In this document: positions 52,715 through 62,520 of the stretch, piece after piece
How positions within the stretch are numbered: position 1 is the first letter of the stretch
Layout of the letters: every line of letters begins with the position of its first letter
NCBI GenBank assembly: GCA_013152275.1
Contig: JAADGS010000090.1
Location: forward strand, 44,828-108,827
Length of the DNA: 64,000 bases
Source of the DNA: Actinomycetota bacterium
GTDB lineage: Bacteria; Actinomycetota; Acidimicrobiia; Spongiisociales; UBA4744
Direction: 5' to 3'
Made by a program: the position numbers and the translations under genes
The notes under the pieces: generated by a model
The model's database searches: none
Told to the model about the DNA's origin: nothing
The model's input: only the letters and a program-made list of their open reading frames with translations

Positions 52715-55159
52715 TCAGTCAACCACGATGTTGACGAGTCTCGGTGCCCGAACAACCACCCTGCGAATCATCTTGCCATCTGTCCAAGAACGAATCCGCT
52801 CCGACGCAAAGGCAACCTTTTCTGCCTCTTCCTCGGTGATGTCTGCAGGCACCCGAGCTCGGTCTCGCACCTTGCCGTTGATTTGGATGACCATGGTGAT
52901 GACATCCTCGACGATCAGGGCAGGATCGAACTGTGGCCACGCTTCGGTGGCGAGCATCGTCTCATGCCCGGTCAGCTCCCACAGCTCGTGGGCCGCGTGC
53001 GGAGCCATCGGTGCGAGCATCTGCAGCAGTAGTCCGTAGACCTCGTCGAAGGTCTCTTTCCGCGCTCCGCTGCGAACGTAGGCGAGAAGAGCGTTGTTGA
53101 ACTCCATGAGCGCCGCCACACCCGTGTTGAACGCGAATCGGTCGATGTCACCGGTGACCTTGGCCAGCGTACGGTGGGCTGTCTGACGGATCGCGAGGTC
53201 TGCCGGTGCCGGTTCCCTGGTTTCGAAGGAAGTCGTCTCGGTGCCGAGACGCCACACCCGGTCGAGGAACCGGGCCGTCCCTTCGACACCCCGATCGTTC
53301 CACACCGCGTCGTCGGTCGGCGGTCCGATGAACAGCTCGTACAGGCGGATGGCGTCGGCGCCATACCGCTCGTAGTACGGGTCCGGAGCGACGACATTCC
53401 CCTTCGATTTGGACATCTTCGCGCCGTCTTTGGTGAGCATTCCCTGCGTGAACAAAGCTGTGAACGGCTCCTGGAATCCGACCATGCCGAGGTCGTACAG
53501 CACCTTGGTGAAGAACCGGGCGTAGAGCAGGTGCAGCACGGCATGCTCGACTCCACCGATGTACTGGTCGATCGGCATCCAGTAGTCGACCCTGTCGCGG
53601 GCAAATGGCAGCGCGTCGTTGTGCGGATCGGTGTAGCGGAGGAAATACCAGGATGAATCGACGAACGTGTCCATCGTGTCCGTCTCCCGTTCCGCGGGAC
53701 CGCCACAGGACGGACAGGTCGTGTTCACGAAGTCGGGGTCGGCAGCCAGTGGCGATCGGCCTTTGGGTGCGTAGTCCTCGATGTCGGGCAGGAGCACCGG
53801 CAGCTCCTCGTCCGGTACGGGTACGGCGCCACAGGAAGGGCAGTGGACGATCGGGATCGGTGCCCCCCAGTACCGCTGCCGGCTGATCAGCCAATCGCGC
53901 AGGCGAAGTTGCACGGACGCCTTGCCGATGCCCTGCTCTTCCAGCCACGCGGTGACGGCCGGTTTCCCCTCTTCGGGAGCACGCAGCCCGTCGAACGGCC
54001 CGCTGTTGACCATGACGCCGTCGCCCGTGTAGGCCTCGTCGAGATCGGAGCCGTCCCACTCTGGTGGTGCGATCACGACAGGGATCGGCAGGCCGTGCAC
54101 TTTGGCGAAAGCGAAATCACGGGTGTCGTGGGCGGGGACCGCCATGATCGCCCCGGTGCCGTAGGACATGAGAACGTAGTCGGCGATGAAGATCGGCACC
54201 TTCTGACCGTTGGCCGGATTGATCGCGTTGGCACCCACGAATATGCCCCGCTTCTCACCATCCTTCGAGAGGCGCTCCACTTCACTTTCGCGTCGCACAA
54301 GATCGACGAACGCACGTACCTCCGCTTCATGCTCCGTGCCCCGCGCCAGCTCTTCGACGAGCGGGTGCTCCGGGGCGACCACGACGAACGTCATCCCGAA
54401 GATGGTGTCCGGTCGAGTCGTGTACACGGAGAACGCCAGGTCGGGCCGCCCCGCGACCTGCATGGTGAACTCGGCCCCCTCGGACCGCCCAATCCAGTTC
54501 TCCTGCATGGTCCGGACACGTTCCGGCCATCGATCGAGCGTCGCCAGGTCGTCGAGCAGACGCTGCGCGTAGTCGGTGATCTTGAAGAACCATTGATCCA
54601 GGTCACGATGCTCGACCGGGGTACCACAGCGTTCGCACACCCCGTCGACGACCTGCTCATTGGCCAGCACCGTCTGATCTTTCGGACACCAATTGACCGG
54701 TGCATTCTTCTTGTAGGCAAGACCCCGTTCAAAAAAGCGCAGGAACAGCCACTGGGTCCATCGGTAGTACTCGGGCGTGTGAGCGGCGACTTCCCGATCC
54801 CAGTCGTAGACCGCGCCGAGGCGCTTGAGCTGCTCGGTCATCTTTACGATCCGCTGTTCGGTGAACACCCGCGGATGAACCCCCGTCTGGATGGCAGCGT
54901 TCTCCGCCGGCAGCCCGAACGAATCCCAACCCATGGGGGCGAGGACGTTGCGCCCACGCATCTTCTGGTAGCGGGTCAGCAGGTCGGTGTACGTGTAGTT
55001 CCGCAGATGCCCCATGTGGAGATCACCCGACGGGTAGGGGTACATCTGCACGTTATAGAACTTGGGCCTCGGATCATCATCGTCTGCGCTGAAGACCCGA
55101 TCTTCCTCCCACCGCTCCTGCCACTTGTGTTCGACTGTTACGAAATCGTACGACGCCAT
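52715..55159 (-). CDS. leuS: Leucyl-tRNA synthetase
   Basis: Class Ia synthetase, 814 aa. The HIGH motif is GDLHMGHLRNYTYTD and the KMSKS motif is DGAKMSKSKGNVV. The CP1 editing domain has the T-rich VYTTRPDTIFGMTFV and the conserved Asp in PAHDTRDF. Zinc-type Cys pairs (CERCG, CPSCGAVPVP) are present. The ATG at 55159 has GGAGGAG upstream. It is divergent from feoAB. Confidence 0.96.
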   Translation of the reverse strand: MASYDFVTVEHKWQERWEEDRVFSADDDDPRPKFYNVQMYPYPSGDLHMGHLRNYTYTDLLTRYQKMRGRNVLAPMGWDSFGLPAENAAIQTGVHPRVFTEQRIVKMTEQLKRLGAVYDWDREVAAHTPEYYRWTQWLFLRFFERGLAYKKNAPVNWCPKDQTVLANEQVVDGVCERCGTPVEHRDLDQWFFKITDYAQRLLDDLATLDRWPERVRTMQENWIGRSEGAEFTMQVAGRPDLAFSVYTTRPDTIFGMTFVVVAPEHPLVEELARGTEHEAEVRAFVDLVRRESEVERLSKDGEKRGIFVGANAINPANGQKVPIFIADYVLMSYGTGAIMAVPAHDTRDFAFAKVHGLPIPVVIAPPEWDGSDLDEAYTGDGVMVNSGPFDGLRAPEEGKPAVTAWLEEQGIGKASVQLRLRDWLISRQRYWGAPIPIVHCPSCGAVPVPDEELPVLLPDIEDYAPKGRSPLAADPDFVNTTCPSCGGPAERETDTMDTFVDSSWYFLRYTDPHNDALPFARDRVDYWMPIDQYIGGVEHAVLHLLYARFFTKVLYDLGMVGFQEPFTALFTQGMLTKDGAKMSKSKGNVVAPDPYYERYGADAIRLYELFIGPPTDDAVWNDRGVEGTARFLDRVWRLGTETTSFETREPAPADLAIRQTAHRTLAKVTGDIDRFAFNTGVAALMEFNNALLAYVRSGARKETFDEVYGLLLQMLAPMAPHAAHELWELTGHETMLATEAWPQFDPALIVEDVITMVIQINGKVRDRARVPADITEEEAEKVAFASERIRSWTDGKMIRRVVVRAPRLVNIVVD

Positions 55160-55318
55160 CTCACTCCTCCGGAGCAGGCAGCGTACCAGTGAGCAGACCT
55201 CCCGCCGCTCTGCCCGGTCTGCGCCAACGTACGGTGTTGGCTTTTCCCGGACCCCCAGGTATCTGACACGGCGTCAATTACCCGCCATACCGGCGGTCTT
55301 CTACCATTGAAGGCTCCA

Positions 55319-55780
55319 ATGAGTCCCGACCTCATACAACCACTGACCATCTGTCGCATCCGGTCCCTGAGCGAAGAGAATGGCCTCTCCACCCGTCTCG
55401 CCCAGATGGGAATCCTCCCTGGCGTGGAACTGCAGATCGTGCGCACCGGCCCCTTCGGCGGTGCGGTCGAAGTCGCCCTCGATCATGGTGATCTGGTGGC
55501 ACTCCGATCCGATGAGATCGCGGCGATGGACTGCGATATCGTGGCCATGCCGCTCACGTCCGTGGCCGTCACGCAAAGAAGCTATCGCATCATGTCGCTG
55601 GCGGGAGGCAACGGTTTCCGAAGACGTATGGGGGAACTCGGCCTGACCGAAGGCGCCCGTATCGATGTGCTGGCAACGCACCCGGCGATCCTCGTGCGGG
55701 TGACCGGAGAGCCGGTTCGACTGGGTCGAGGCGAGGCGGACAAGATCGTGGTCGAAGAGGCCTCCGATGGCCCACCGTGA
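55319..55780 (+). CDS. feoA: FeoA protein with two tandem FeoA domains
   Basis: Small SH3-like partner of the ferrous iron transporter, 153 aa, about twice the usual 75-85. Two copies of the domain are visible: LTICRIRSLSEENGLSTRLAQMG...GVELQIVRTGPFGGAVEVAL, and YRIMSLAGGNGFRRRMGELG...GARIDVLATHPAILVRVTGEPVRLGRGEADKI. ATG 55319 is preferred over an upstream TTG at 55307. The end overlaps feoB by 14 bases. No Fur or DtxR box is obvious upstream. Confidence 0.88.
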   Translation: MSPDLIQPLTICRIRSLSEENGLSTRLAQMGILPGVELQIVRTGPFGGAVEVALDHGDLVALRSDEIAAMDCDIVAMPLTSVAVTQRSYRIMSLAGGNGFRRRMGELGLTEGARIDVLATHPAILVRVTGEPVRLGRGEADKIVVEEASDGPP

Positions 55781-57773
55781 GGTATCGGTTGCACTCGCAG
55801 CAATTCCCAACACCGGCAAGACAACACTGTTCAATCGCCTGACCGGCTCGAATCGGAAAGTCGGCAACTGGCCAGGAGTGTCCATTCAGAAGGCGGTCGG
55901 ACACTTCACTCTCGGCGAATACGACGTCAAGCTCATCGATCTTCCTGGTGCCTACTCGATCACCCCGACCTCGGAAGAGGAACGCATCGTCCGTGACTTC
56001 TTCCTCAGTGACCCTCCCGAAGTGATCCTCAACATTCTCGACGCTCGCAACCTGTATCGCGGGTTGGGGTTCACCCTCCAGATGAGCCACAGCGGTCTCC
56101 CGATGGTCGTGGCCGTCAACATGATGGATGAAGCCAGGCGTGCCGGACTCGATCTCGATCTGGAGGTACTCGGAGAGCATCTCGGCTGTCCGGTGATCCC
56201 GGTCGTCGCCAGAACCGGTGAGGGCCTCCCCTCCCTCAGGCAGGCGCTGTACGAGACGATCCGGAATCCGGAACAGGCCCGCCCACCCCACGTGTCGTGG
56301 CCACCGGTGGTGGAAGCCGCGGTCGCCGATCTCGCCCGCGAGATCGAACGCAAGGCAGGACCGACCGATCTCGACGAGGGATTCCTCGCCCTGCGCGTCT
56401 TGGAAGGCGACACCGTCCCGCCTCTCGAAGATCACCCTGCAATGGCCGAGATCCGGGCCAGTGCCGCCGAGTGGCGAAATCGTGTCGAAGAGACCACCGG
56501 CGCCAAGATACCGGCGGTCTGCGCACAGTGCCGTTTCAACTCGGCCCGTGGCCTGGTCCTCGAGGCGACTCAGCGCAAACCTCCGCTTCCGGACGCTCTG
56601 AGCGAGAAACTGGATCGGGTGCTCCTGCACCGGTGGCTCGGTCTCCCTCTCTTCGCGGTGATCATGCTGATCGTCTTCCAAGGTGTCTACGCCCTGGGAA
56701 CACCCTTGCAGTCCTGGCTTGCCTCGCTCTTCTCCCTCATCGGAGACGGACTGTCCCAAGTGATGTCGGGCCTCCCACAGCTCCTGCGCTCGTTCATCGT
56801 CAGCGGCCTCTGGGAAGGCCTCGCGACCGTCGCCTCCTTCTTCCCGATCATCCTGCTCTTCTTTCTGTTCATGTCCATCATCGAGGACTCCGGCTACATG
56901 GCCCGTGCCGCGTTCTTGATGGACCGGCTCATGCACCGTCTCGGCCTCGACGGCAAAGGGTTCATCAACCTGCTGCTCGGCTACGGCTGCAACGTCCCCG
57001 CGGTGATGGGCACCCGGGTCCTGTCGGGGAAGCACAACCGGATCCGGGCCATGCTGCTGATCCCGTTCACCCTGTGCAGCGCCCGACTGCAGGTCTTCGT
57101 GTTCCTCTCCGCCATTCTGTTCTCGCCGCACGTCGCTCCATGGGTTGTGTTCGCCCTCTATCTCGGCAGCTTCGGTGCGGTCATCGGAGTCGGGCTGCTC
57201 CTCAAGGTGCTACAGATCGCCGGTCCACCGGAACCGTTCATCATGGAGATCCCCCCGTATCGTCTCCCGACGGCGCGGACGGTCGGCCTGCGTGCCGGGT
57301 ACGAGGTCAAGGACTTCCTGTACCGGGCCGGCACCATGATCACCATCGGAGTCGTCATCGTCTGGCTGCTGACGAACCTTCCACCGGGAGTCGACGTCGC
57401 AGGGCCGACGAGCTACGCGGGCATCCTTGGTCGGGTATTCGAGCCCCTCTTCCATCCCCTCGGCATCGGATGGCAGGAGACCGTGGCGCTGCTCTTCGGT
57501 TTCATCGCCAAGGAGATCGTCATCGGTGCCTTCGCCCTCATCTACGGTGGCGATCTCACCACACAGATCGCCGCCAACATCACCGCCCTTCAGGGCATCT
57601 CCTTCATGGTGTTCACGCTGCTCTACACACCATGTGTGGCAACGATTGCCGCCATACGGGCCGAAGCCCGCTCGTGGAAGGTCGCCGCCGGCGCACTGGG
57701 ACTGGGTCTCGTCATCGCTTGGCTCGCAGCATTTCTCGTCTATCAGGGCGGGCGTCTGCTCGGCTTCTCGTAG
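55767..57773 (+). CDS. feoB: Ferrous iron transporter FeoB
   Basis: Ferrous-iron uptake protein, 668 aa. The N-terminal G domain has G1 AIPNTGKTT, DLPGAYSITP and NMMDE. It is followed by two membrane Gate domains with CNVPAVMGTRVLSGKHNRIR and LIPFTLCSARLQVFVF. G1 has Ala-Ile in place of the usual Gly-Asn, a mild variant. It overlaps feoA and would be co-transcribed. About 105 bases without recognisable features separate it from the ABC exporter. Confidence 0.95.
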   Translation: MAHREVSVALAAIPNTGKTTLFNRLTGSNRKVGNWPGVSIQKAVGHFTLGEYDVKLIDLPGAYSITPTSEEERIVRDFFLSDPPEVILNILDARNLYRGLGFTLQMSHSGLPMVVAVNMMDEARRAGLDLDLEVLGEHLGCPVIPVVARTGEGLPSLRQALYETIRNPEQARPPHVSWPPVVEAAVADLAREIERKAGPTDLDEGFLALRVLEGDTVPPLEDHPAMAEIRASAAEWRNRVEETTGAKIPAVCAQCRFNSARGLVLEATQRKPPLPDALSEKLDRVLLHRWLGLPLFAVIMLIVFQGVYALGTPLQSWLASLFSLIGDGLSQVMSGLPQLLRSFIVSGLWEGLATVASFFPIILLFFLFMSIIEDSGYMARAAFLMDRLMHRLGLDGKGFINLLLGYGCNVPAVMGTRVLSGKHNRIRAMLLIPFTLCSARLQVFVFLSAILFSPHVAPWVVFALYLGSFGAVIGVGLLLKVLQIAGPPEPFIMEIPPYRLPTARTVGLRAGYEVKDFLYRAGTMITIGVVIVWLLTNLPPGVDVAGPTSYAGILGRVFEPLFHPLGIGWQETVALLFGFIAKEIVIGAFALIYGGDLTTQIAANITALQGISFMVFTLLYTPCVATIAAIRAEARSWKVAAGALGLGLVIAWLAAFLVYQGGRLLGFS

Positions 57774-57878
57774 ATGGGAGGACCGGTAGGCTCGAACCAC
57801 GTCCCTGTGACTTCGCGCCGCTCCTGACGCGTCCGCCAAGCCGGATCGCGGCCCCGGCCAGGCAGTAGTGTCCTGACG

Positions 57879-59699
57879 ATGACAGATCCCGCCGATCATC
57901 GCCCGCTGACACGCCTTTGGCGCTACGCCGTTGCTCACCGATCGCGCATCGTCGCAGCGACGGTGTTCTCGATCCTGAACAAGGCATTCGACCTCGCTCC
58001 TCCCGTCCTGATCGGTGTGGCCATCGATGTCGTGGTTCGACGTCAGGATTCCTTCCTCTCCCGATTCGGCTTCTCAGACACCCGGGAACAGTTGGTCGTG
58101 CTGGCGATCTTGACCTTCGTGATCTGGGCACTCGAATCTGCTTTCGAGTACGCGTATGCCGTCACCTGGCGCAACCTCGCTCAAGCCATCCAGCACGACC
58201 TGCGTGTCGACGGATACGCGCATGTGCAGAAACTGGACCTCGCCTACTTCGAAGACCACTCGACAGGCGGCCTCATGGCGATCCTCAACAACGACGTCAA
58301 CCAACTGGAACGGTTCCTCGATGGCGGTGCAAACGACATGCTCCAGGTACTCACGACGGTGGTTCTCATCGGCGCGATGTTCTTCGCCCTCGCCCCGACC
58401 GTCGCCTGGATGGCCTTTCTGCCGATACCGTTCATCCTCTGGGGGTCGTTCCGATTCCAGCAACGCATCGCACCACGGTACGCGGAGGTGCGCGAATACG
58501 CGGGGATGATCAACCAGCAGCTCTCCAACAATCTCACCGGGATCACCACGATCAAGAGCTTCACCGCAGAAACGCGCGAGGAGGAACGCATCGCCGAAGC
58601 CAGCCGCCGTTATCAGGAGGCCAACCAGCGGGCGATCAAGCTCAGCTCCGCGTTCTCCCCTCTGATCCGGATCGTCATCCTCGTCGGGTTCACCGCCACG
58701 CTGATCGCAGGCGGCTTCCTCACCCTGCAAGGCGGAATCCAGGTGGGTGCCTACAGCGTGATGGTGTTCCTGACCCAGCGACTGCTCTGGCCCCTCACCC
58801 GTCTCGGACAAACCTTCGACCTCTACCAGAGAGCGATGGCATCCACGAACCGAATCCTCGACCTTCTCGACAGTCGGGCGTCGATCGTCGATGGCCCGAT
58901 GTCGCTGCCGCCGGGGTTGACCGAGAGCCACATCGAGTTCGACCACGTCGAGTTCTCCTACAACCCCGGATTCCCGGTCATCGACGATTTGAGCATCACG
59001 ATCCCCGCCGGCCGTACGACCGCGATCGTCGGTGCAACCGGATCGGGCAAGACGACACTCGTCAAGCTCCTCCTCAGGTTCTACGACGTCACCGGAGGTT
59101 CGATCCGCATCGAAGGCCACGAGATTCGCGAGCTCTCCCTGACGTCCTTGCGCCAGGCCATAGGCTTGGTCAGCCAAGATGTGTACCTGTTCCACGGCAC
59201 GGTGCGCGAGAACATCGCTTATGGGAAACCGGATGCGACATTCGATGAGATCGTCGCAGCCGCCAGGATCGCGGAAGCCCATGGTTTCATCCTCGAACTC
59301 CCCGACGGGTACGAATCGATCGTCGGTGAGCGCGGGCAGAAGCTGTCTGGTGGCCAGCGTCAGCGGATCTCGATTGCCAGAGCCGTCCTGGCCGACCCGC
59401 CGATCCTCATCCTCGACGAGGCGACGTCGTCGGTCGACAATGAGACGGAGGCGGCCATCCAGCGATCTCTCGAGTTGATCACACGGAACCGTACGACGAT
59501 CGCGATCGCTCATCGGCTCTCGACGATCCGCCACGCCGACCGGATCTTTCTCCTCGACCATGGGCAGGTCGTGGAGGACGGTTCGCACGATGACCTTCTC
59601 TCGATCGATGGGCTCTACGCATCCTTGTGGAAGGTGCAGACCGGACAGGCGGTCGCCTGGCACGTTGATTCCCGTTCTCGTGACGCTTCACGGGAATAA
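57879..59699 (+). CDS. ABC exporter half-transporter (MsbA/lipid-multidrug type)
   Basis: Fused membrane and ATPase domains, 606 aa, working as a dimer. Six helices fill residues 1-320. Walker A is GATGSGKTT, the signature is [16 protein letters not shown] and Walker B is [12 protein letters not shown], with [10 protein letters not shown] as the switch. The substrate is unknown. The last codons (SRDASRE and TAA) are contributed by the left arm of a dispersed hairpin repeat, so the original C-terminus was probably different. Confidence 0.9.
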   Translation: MTDPADHRPLTRLWRYAVAHRSRIVAATVFSILNKAFDLAPPVLIGVAIDVVVRRQDSFLSRFGFSDTREQLVVLAILTFVIWALESAFEYAYAVTWRNLAQAIQHDLRVDGYAHVQKLDLAYFEDHSTGGLMAILNNDVNQLERFLDGGANDMLQVLTTVVLIGAMFFALAPTVAWMAFLPIPFILWGSFRFQQRIAPRYAEVREYAGMINQQLSNNLTGITTIKSFTAETREEERIAEASRRYQEANQRAIKLSSAFSPLIRIVILVGFTATLIAGGFLTLQGGIQVGAYSVMVFLTQRLLWPLTRLGQTFDLYQRAMASTNRILDLLDSRASIVDGPMSLPPGLTESHIEFDHVEFSYNPGFPVIDDLSITIPAGRTTAIVGATGSGKTTLVKLLLRFYDVTGGSIRIEGHEIRELSLTSLRQAIGLVSQDVYLFHGTVRENIAYGKPDATFDEIVAAARIAEAHGFILELPDGYESIVGERGQKLSGGQRQRISIARAVLADPPILILDEATSSVDNETEAAIQRSLELITRNRTTIAIAHRLSTIRHADRIFLLDHGQVVEDGSHDDLLSIDGLYASLWKVQTGQAVAWHVDSRSRDASRE

Positions 59700-59721
59700 T
59701 CCCTTCCGAGCGTCACGAGAA
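59675..59721. repeat. Dispersed hairpin repeat, copy 1 (provides gene stop codon)
   Basis: TTCTCGTGACGCT and AGCGTCACGAGAA form a perfect 13-bp outer stem, with an inner GGGA-ATAA-TCCC stem. The element starts inside the ABC exporter reading frame and carries its TAA. A second copy of the same design lies at 60633. No U-tract follows. Confidence 0.8.
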
Positions 59722-59782
59722 GGGATGATCGGCCCTCAACTTCCTGCGACAATGTCGGAAACGTCACGGAGGAGGACAGGAC

Positions 59783-60631
59783 ATGAAGGTTGGGATCGTC
59801 GGTTCAGGGCTGATGGGATCCGGGATCGCGGAAGCGTGTGCCCGCGCAGACCTCGACGTGGTCATATCGGAGGTCAGCGACGAACTCATCACGAAGGGTC
59901 GTGCCCGCATCGAGCGCTCACTGGACAGAGCGGTCGAGCGAGGCAAGTTGGAGGCGGCGGACCGAGATACCGTCCTGGCCAGGATCCGGTTCACTACCGA
60001 TCTGGCAGACATGCACGATCGACAGATCGTGATCGAGGCCGCCACCGAACACGAGCCCACAAAACTGGGCATCTTCTCGTCGCTGGACGAGATCGTCGAG
60101 GCGACCGACGCGATCCTGGCATCGAACACGTCGTCGATTCCGATTGCGCGACTCGGTCGGGCCACCAAGCGACCCGAGTCGGTGATCGGCATCCATTTCT
60201 TCAACCCGGTCCCGGTGATGCAACTCGTCGAGGTGACCCCTTCGATTCTGACCTCCAAGGAGACCATTGCCGGAGCCGACGCGTTCGCCGGGGATGTGCT
60301 GGGCAAGAAAGTCATCCACGCCAAGGACCAGGCGGGGTTCATCGTCAATGCGCTGCTTATCCCGATGCTGCTCAACGCCATCCGCATGGTCGAGTCGGGC
60401 CTCGCCACGGCCGAAGAGATCGATACCGGTGTGGTCGAAGGCCTTCGTCACCCGATGGGCCCGCTGACCCTCACCGACTTCGTGGGTCTCGATACGACGA
60501 AGTACGTTGCGGACGTGCTCTACGAGGAGTTCAAGAACCCCTCGTTTGCAGCTCCACCGTTGCTGGTACGGATGGTCGAGGCAGGCCTGCTCGGCAAGAA
60601 GAGCGGAAAGGGCTTCTACGACTACTCCTGA
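59783..60631 (+). CDS. 3-hydroxyacyl-CoA (3-hydroxybutyryl-CoA) dehydrogenase
   Basis: NAD(P)-dependent dehydrogenase interconverting 3-hydroxyacyl-CoA and 3-oxoacyl-CoA, 282 aa. The Rossmann motif is VGIVGSGLMGSGIAE. The catalytic region is SNTSSIPI...GIHFFNPVPVMQLVEV, with the His-Glu pair, and the C-terminal dimer domain ends in GKKSGKGFYDYS. GGAGGAGG precedes the ATG. The length is that of Hbd/PaaH rather than multifunctional FadB. A hairpin repeat follows after two bases. Confidence 0.92.
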   Translation: MKVGIVGSGLMGSGIAEACARADLDVVISEVSDELITKGRARIERSLDRAVERGKLEAADRDTVLARIRFTTDLADMHDRQIVIEAATEHEPTKLGIFSSLDEIVEATDAILASNTSSIPIARLGRATKRPESVIGIHFFNPVPVMQLVEVTPSILTSKETIAGADAFAGDVLGKKVIHAKDQAGFIVNALLIPMLLNAIRMVESGLATAEEIDTGVVEGLRHPMGPLTLTDFVGLDTTKYVADVLYEEFKNPSFAAPPLLVRMVEAGLLGKKSGKGFYDYS

Positions 60632-60632
60632 C

Positions 60633-60686
60633 CCGTTCTCGTGACGCTTCGCGGGAATAATCCCGTCGAGACGTCACGAAAACGAG
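60633..60686. repeat. Dispersed hairpin repeat, copy 2
   Basis: CGTTCTCGTGACG pairs with CGTCACGAAAACG (one mismatch) around an inner CGGGA-ATAA-TCCCG stem. It shares the first 15 bases and the loop with copy 1 at 59675. It lies directly after the dehydrogenase stop codon, between that gene and the convergent histidine kinase. Confidence 0.8.
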
Positions 60687-60708
60687 GGTGGTGGGACCGG
60701 CGGAAGGC

Positions 60709-62520
60709 TCACGACTGATAGGTTCGTGGCCGCGCAGAGGCAGATCGATCTCGTGGCTTGCGAATCATCGGAGCACGCGCGGTGACGGCGGGATTCGGAT
60801 CGTCGCGTTGCGGTGCCGTCACGGGCAGGGTGAGCTGGAAGATGGTCTCGCCGTCGACAAGCCGGTGAGAAAGATCGCCACCCATGCGCTGTGCCAGCAT
60901 CCGGGAGACGCTCAGGCCGAGTCCGATCGAGTCCGGTCTGCCTGCAGTGGCGTGAGAGTGATAGTACGGCTGGAAGATCTTCTCCGAGTGTTCGGGCGGT
61001 ATCCCGGCTCCGTCGTCGATGACCTTGACGGCGAGCATTCCGCCGACCGGCTCGATGACCACTCTGATATTGGGGCCGCCGTAGGCAACGGCGTTGGTGA
61101 CGAGATTGCGGATGATCTGGCGAACTCGCCCCGGGTCGGCCACCGCACGAGCGTCAGGGCGAGTGGCCTCGACGGGAATCTCGCCGGCCAGGTTGAGCGC
61201 TTCGAGGACCTGCGTGGCCTGGGCTCGTAGATCGACCGGCACCGCGACCACCGTGAGCGTTCCGTGCTCCGCCCTCCCCATCACGAGAAGGTCATCGATG
61301 ATCGCTGCCAGGTCAGACGCCTCATCGGCTATGGCCGCAGCCATCTCGGCCCGCTCGTCGGGGGAGAGTCTCGCCGCCTGGTCACGCAGAACTTCGGCGA
61401 AACCCAACACACCGGTGAGGGGGGTGCGCAGCTCGTGGGACACACTGGCGATGAACTGGTCCTTGGCGTCGAGTACCTCGGTCAGCGCCTCCACCTGGCG
61501 CATCGCCTCGGATCTGTGCGAGAACGCGTAGACGGCGGCGGCGGCCATCATGGCGATCGCGAGGCCGGCGAGCAGAATCCAACGGGCCTCGTAGCGGTCG
61601 GCCAGGAGGGGTGAGCCGGCCGCGGGTGTCGCGTCGATTTGCCAGATGCGACTGGCCACCTGAATCGTATCGGTGTGGACCATACCTTCCCTCAAGGGAG
61701 GCAGTAGTTGGAGGTGCAGATCGGGCGAATCCGACCCTGTGAGGTTCGGCACCTGATCGGTGATGTCGCGTACCGTCCACTCGAGCACGTCGGCGAGGCC
61801 GCCCGGTACCCAATCCGACATCAGATCGGCAAGCACAACCGGGCTGGCGACCAGCGCTTCGACCCTTCCCGACATACCCACGACCGGCTTGTAAACGATG
61901 AACGCTTCTTGGCCGGTCGTCGCCAACGGCACGAGCGGTGTGGCGACGGTTCTCCCACTCGTGTACGCCTCCATCAGGTACGGAAGTCGCCCGGGAGGCG
62001 ACCCTGCATCGAGACCCTGAGGACGCCCGAGGGCGTCGGACGGCTCAAAGTACTGGATCGGGAAGTACACGTTCCGGGATTGCACCGGAACCCGGTTCCC
62101 CTCGGCATCGATCTCGAACACCCGGTAGCCAGGAACCCTCGCCGCCATCCGCTCCTCGAATGCCCCGAGATCTGCCCCATGCAGAATCGGCATATAGGCT
62201 ATTCCCGCCATCCCGGCCTGCAACCCCATGTTGGAGGTGAACCGTCGGTACTCGTCGGCAGTCACGTCCTGGCTGGCTTGGAACAACCCTCCGAGAGCTG
62301 CCAGGTAGTGTTCGACATCCTCGACACCTTCCTGGATCGAGGCGACGAGCGCTTCACCGTTCAACGCCAACCGGGCCTCGATCTGACGCTCCACGAGCTG
62401 TTGAGTCACAACGGTGGCGACCAACGAAAGGACGGCCACCACCATGAAGACCACAATCGCCGGACGCCAGCCGGGAAGACGCCTCTTCCCCGCGTGCCCT
62501 GAACCGCCTCGACTTCTCAC
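60709..62520 (-). CDS. CHASE-domain sensor histidine kinase
   Basis: Membrane sensor kinase, 603 aa, from GTG 62520 with AAGGG upstream. A first helix (residues ~20-42) is followed by an extracytoplasmic CHASE domain (AYMPILHG, QYFEPSD, LPYLMEAYTSGRTV) and a second helix near residue 325. HisKA has FIASVSHELRTPLTGVLGFAE, and HATPase_c has NLVTNAVAYGG, DDGAGIPPE and GLGLSV. CHASE domains sense small extracellular molecules in other systems. No response regulator is adjacent, so it is an orphan in this window. Confidence 0.9.
   Translation of the reverse strand: MRSRGGSGHAGKRRLPGWRPAIVVFMVVAVLSLVATVVTQQLVERQIEARLALNGEALVASIQEGVEDVEHYLAALGGLFQASQDVTADEYRRFTSNMGLQAGMAGIAYMPILHGADLGAFEERMAARVPGYRVFEIDAEGNRVPVQSRNVYFPIQYFEPSDALGRPQGLDAGSPPGRLPYLMEAYTSGRTVATPLVPLATTGQEAFIVYKPVVGMSGRVEALVASPVVLADLMSDWVPGGLADVLEWTVRDITDQVPNLTGSDSPDLHLQLLPPLREGMVHTDTIQVASRIWQIDATPAAGSPLLADRYEARWILLAGLAIAMMAAAAVYAFSHRSEAMRQVEALTEVLDAKDQFIASVSHELRTPLTGVLGFAEVLRDQAARLSPDERAEMAAAIADEASDLAAIIDDLLVMGRAEHGTLTVVAVPVDLRAQATQVLEALNLAGEIPVEATRPDARAVADPGRVRQIIRNLVTNAVAYGGPNIRVVIEPVGGMLAVKVIDDGAGIPPEHSEKIFQPYYHSHATAGRPDSIGLGLSVSRMLAQRMGGDLSHRLVDGETIFQLTLPVTAPQRDDPNPAVTARAPMIRKPRDRSASARPRTYQS

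Noticed and set aside
53843..55192. Plus-strand open frame of 449 codons
   Set aside because: Antisense to leuS, whose synthetase motifs are complete.
57210..57938. Minus-strand open frame of 242 codons over the end of feoB
   Set aside because: Antisense to conserved FeoB gate motifs; the product is low complexity.
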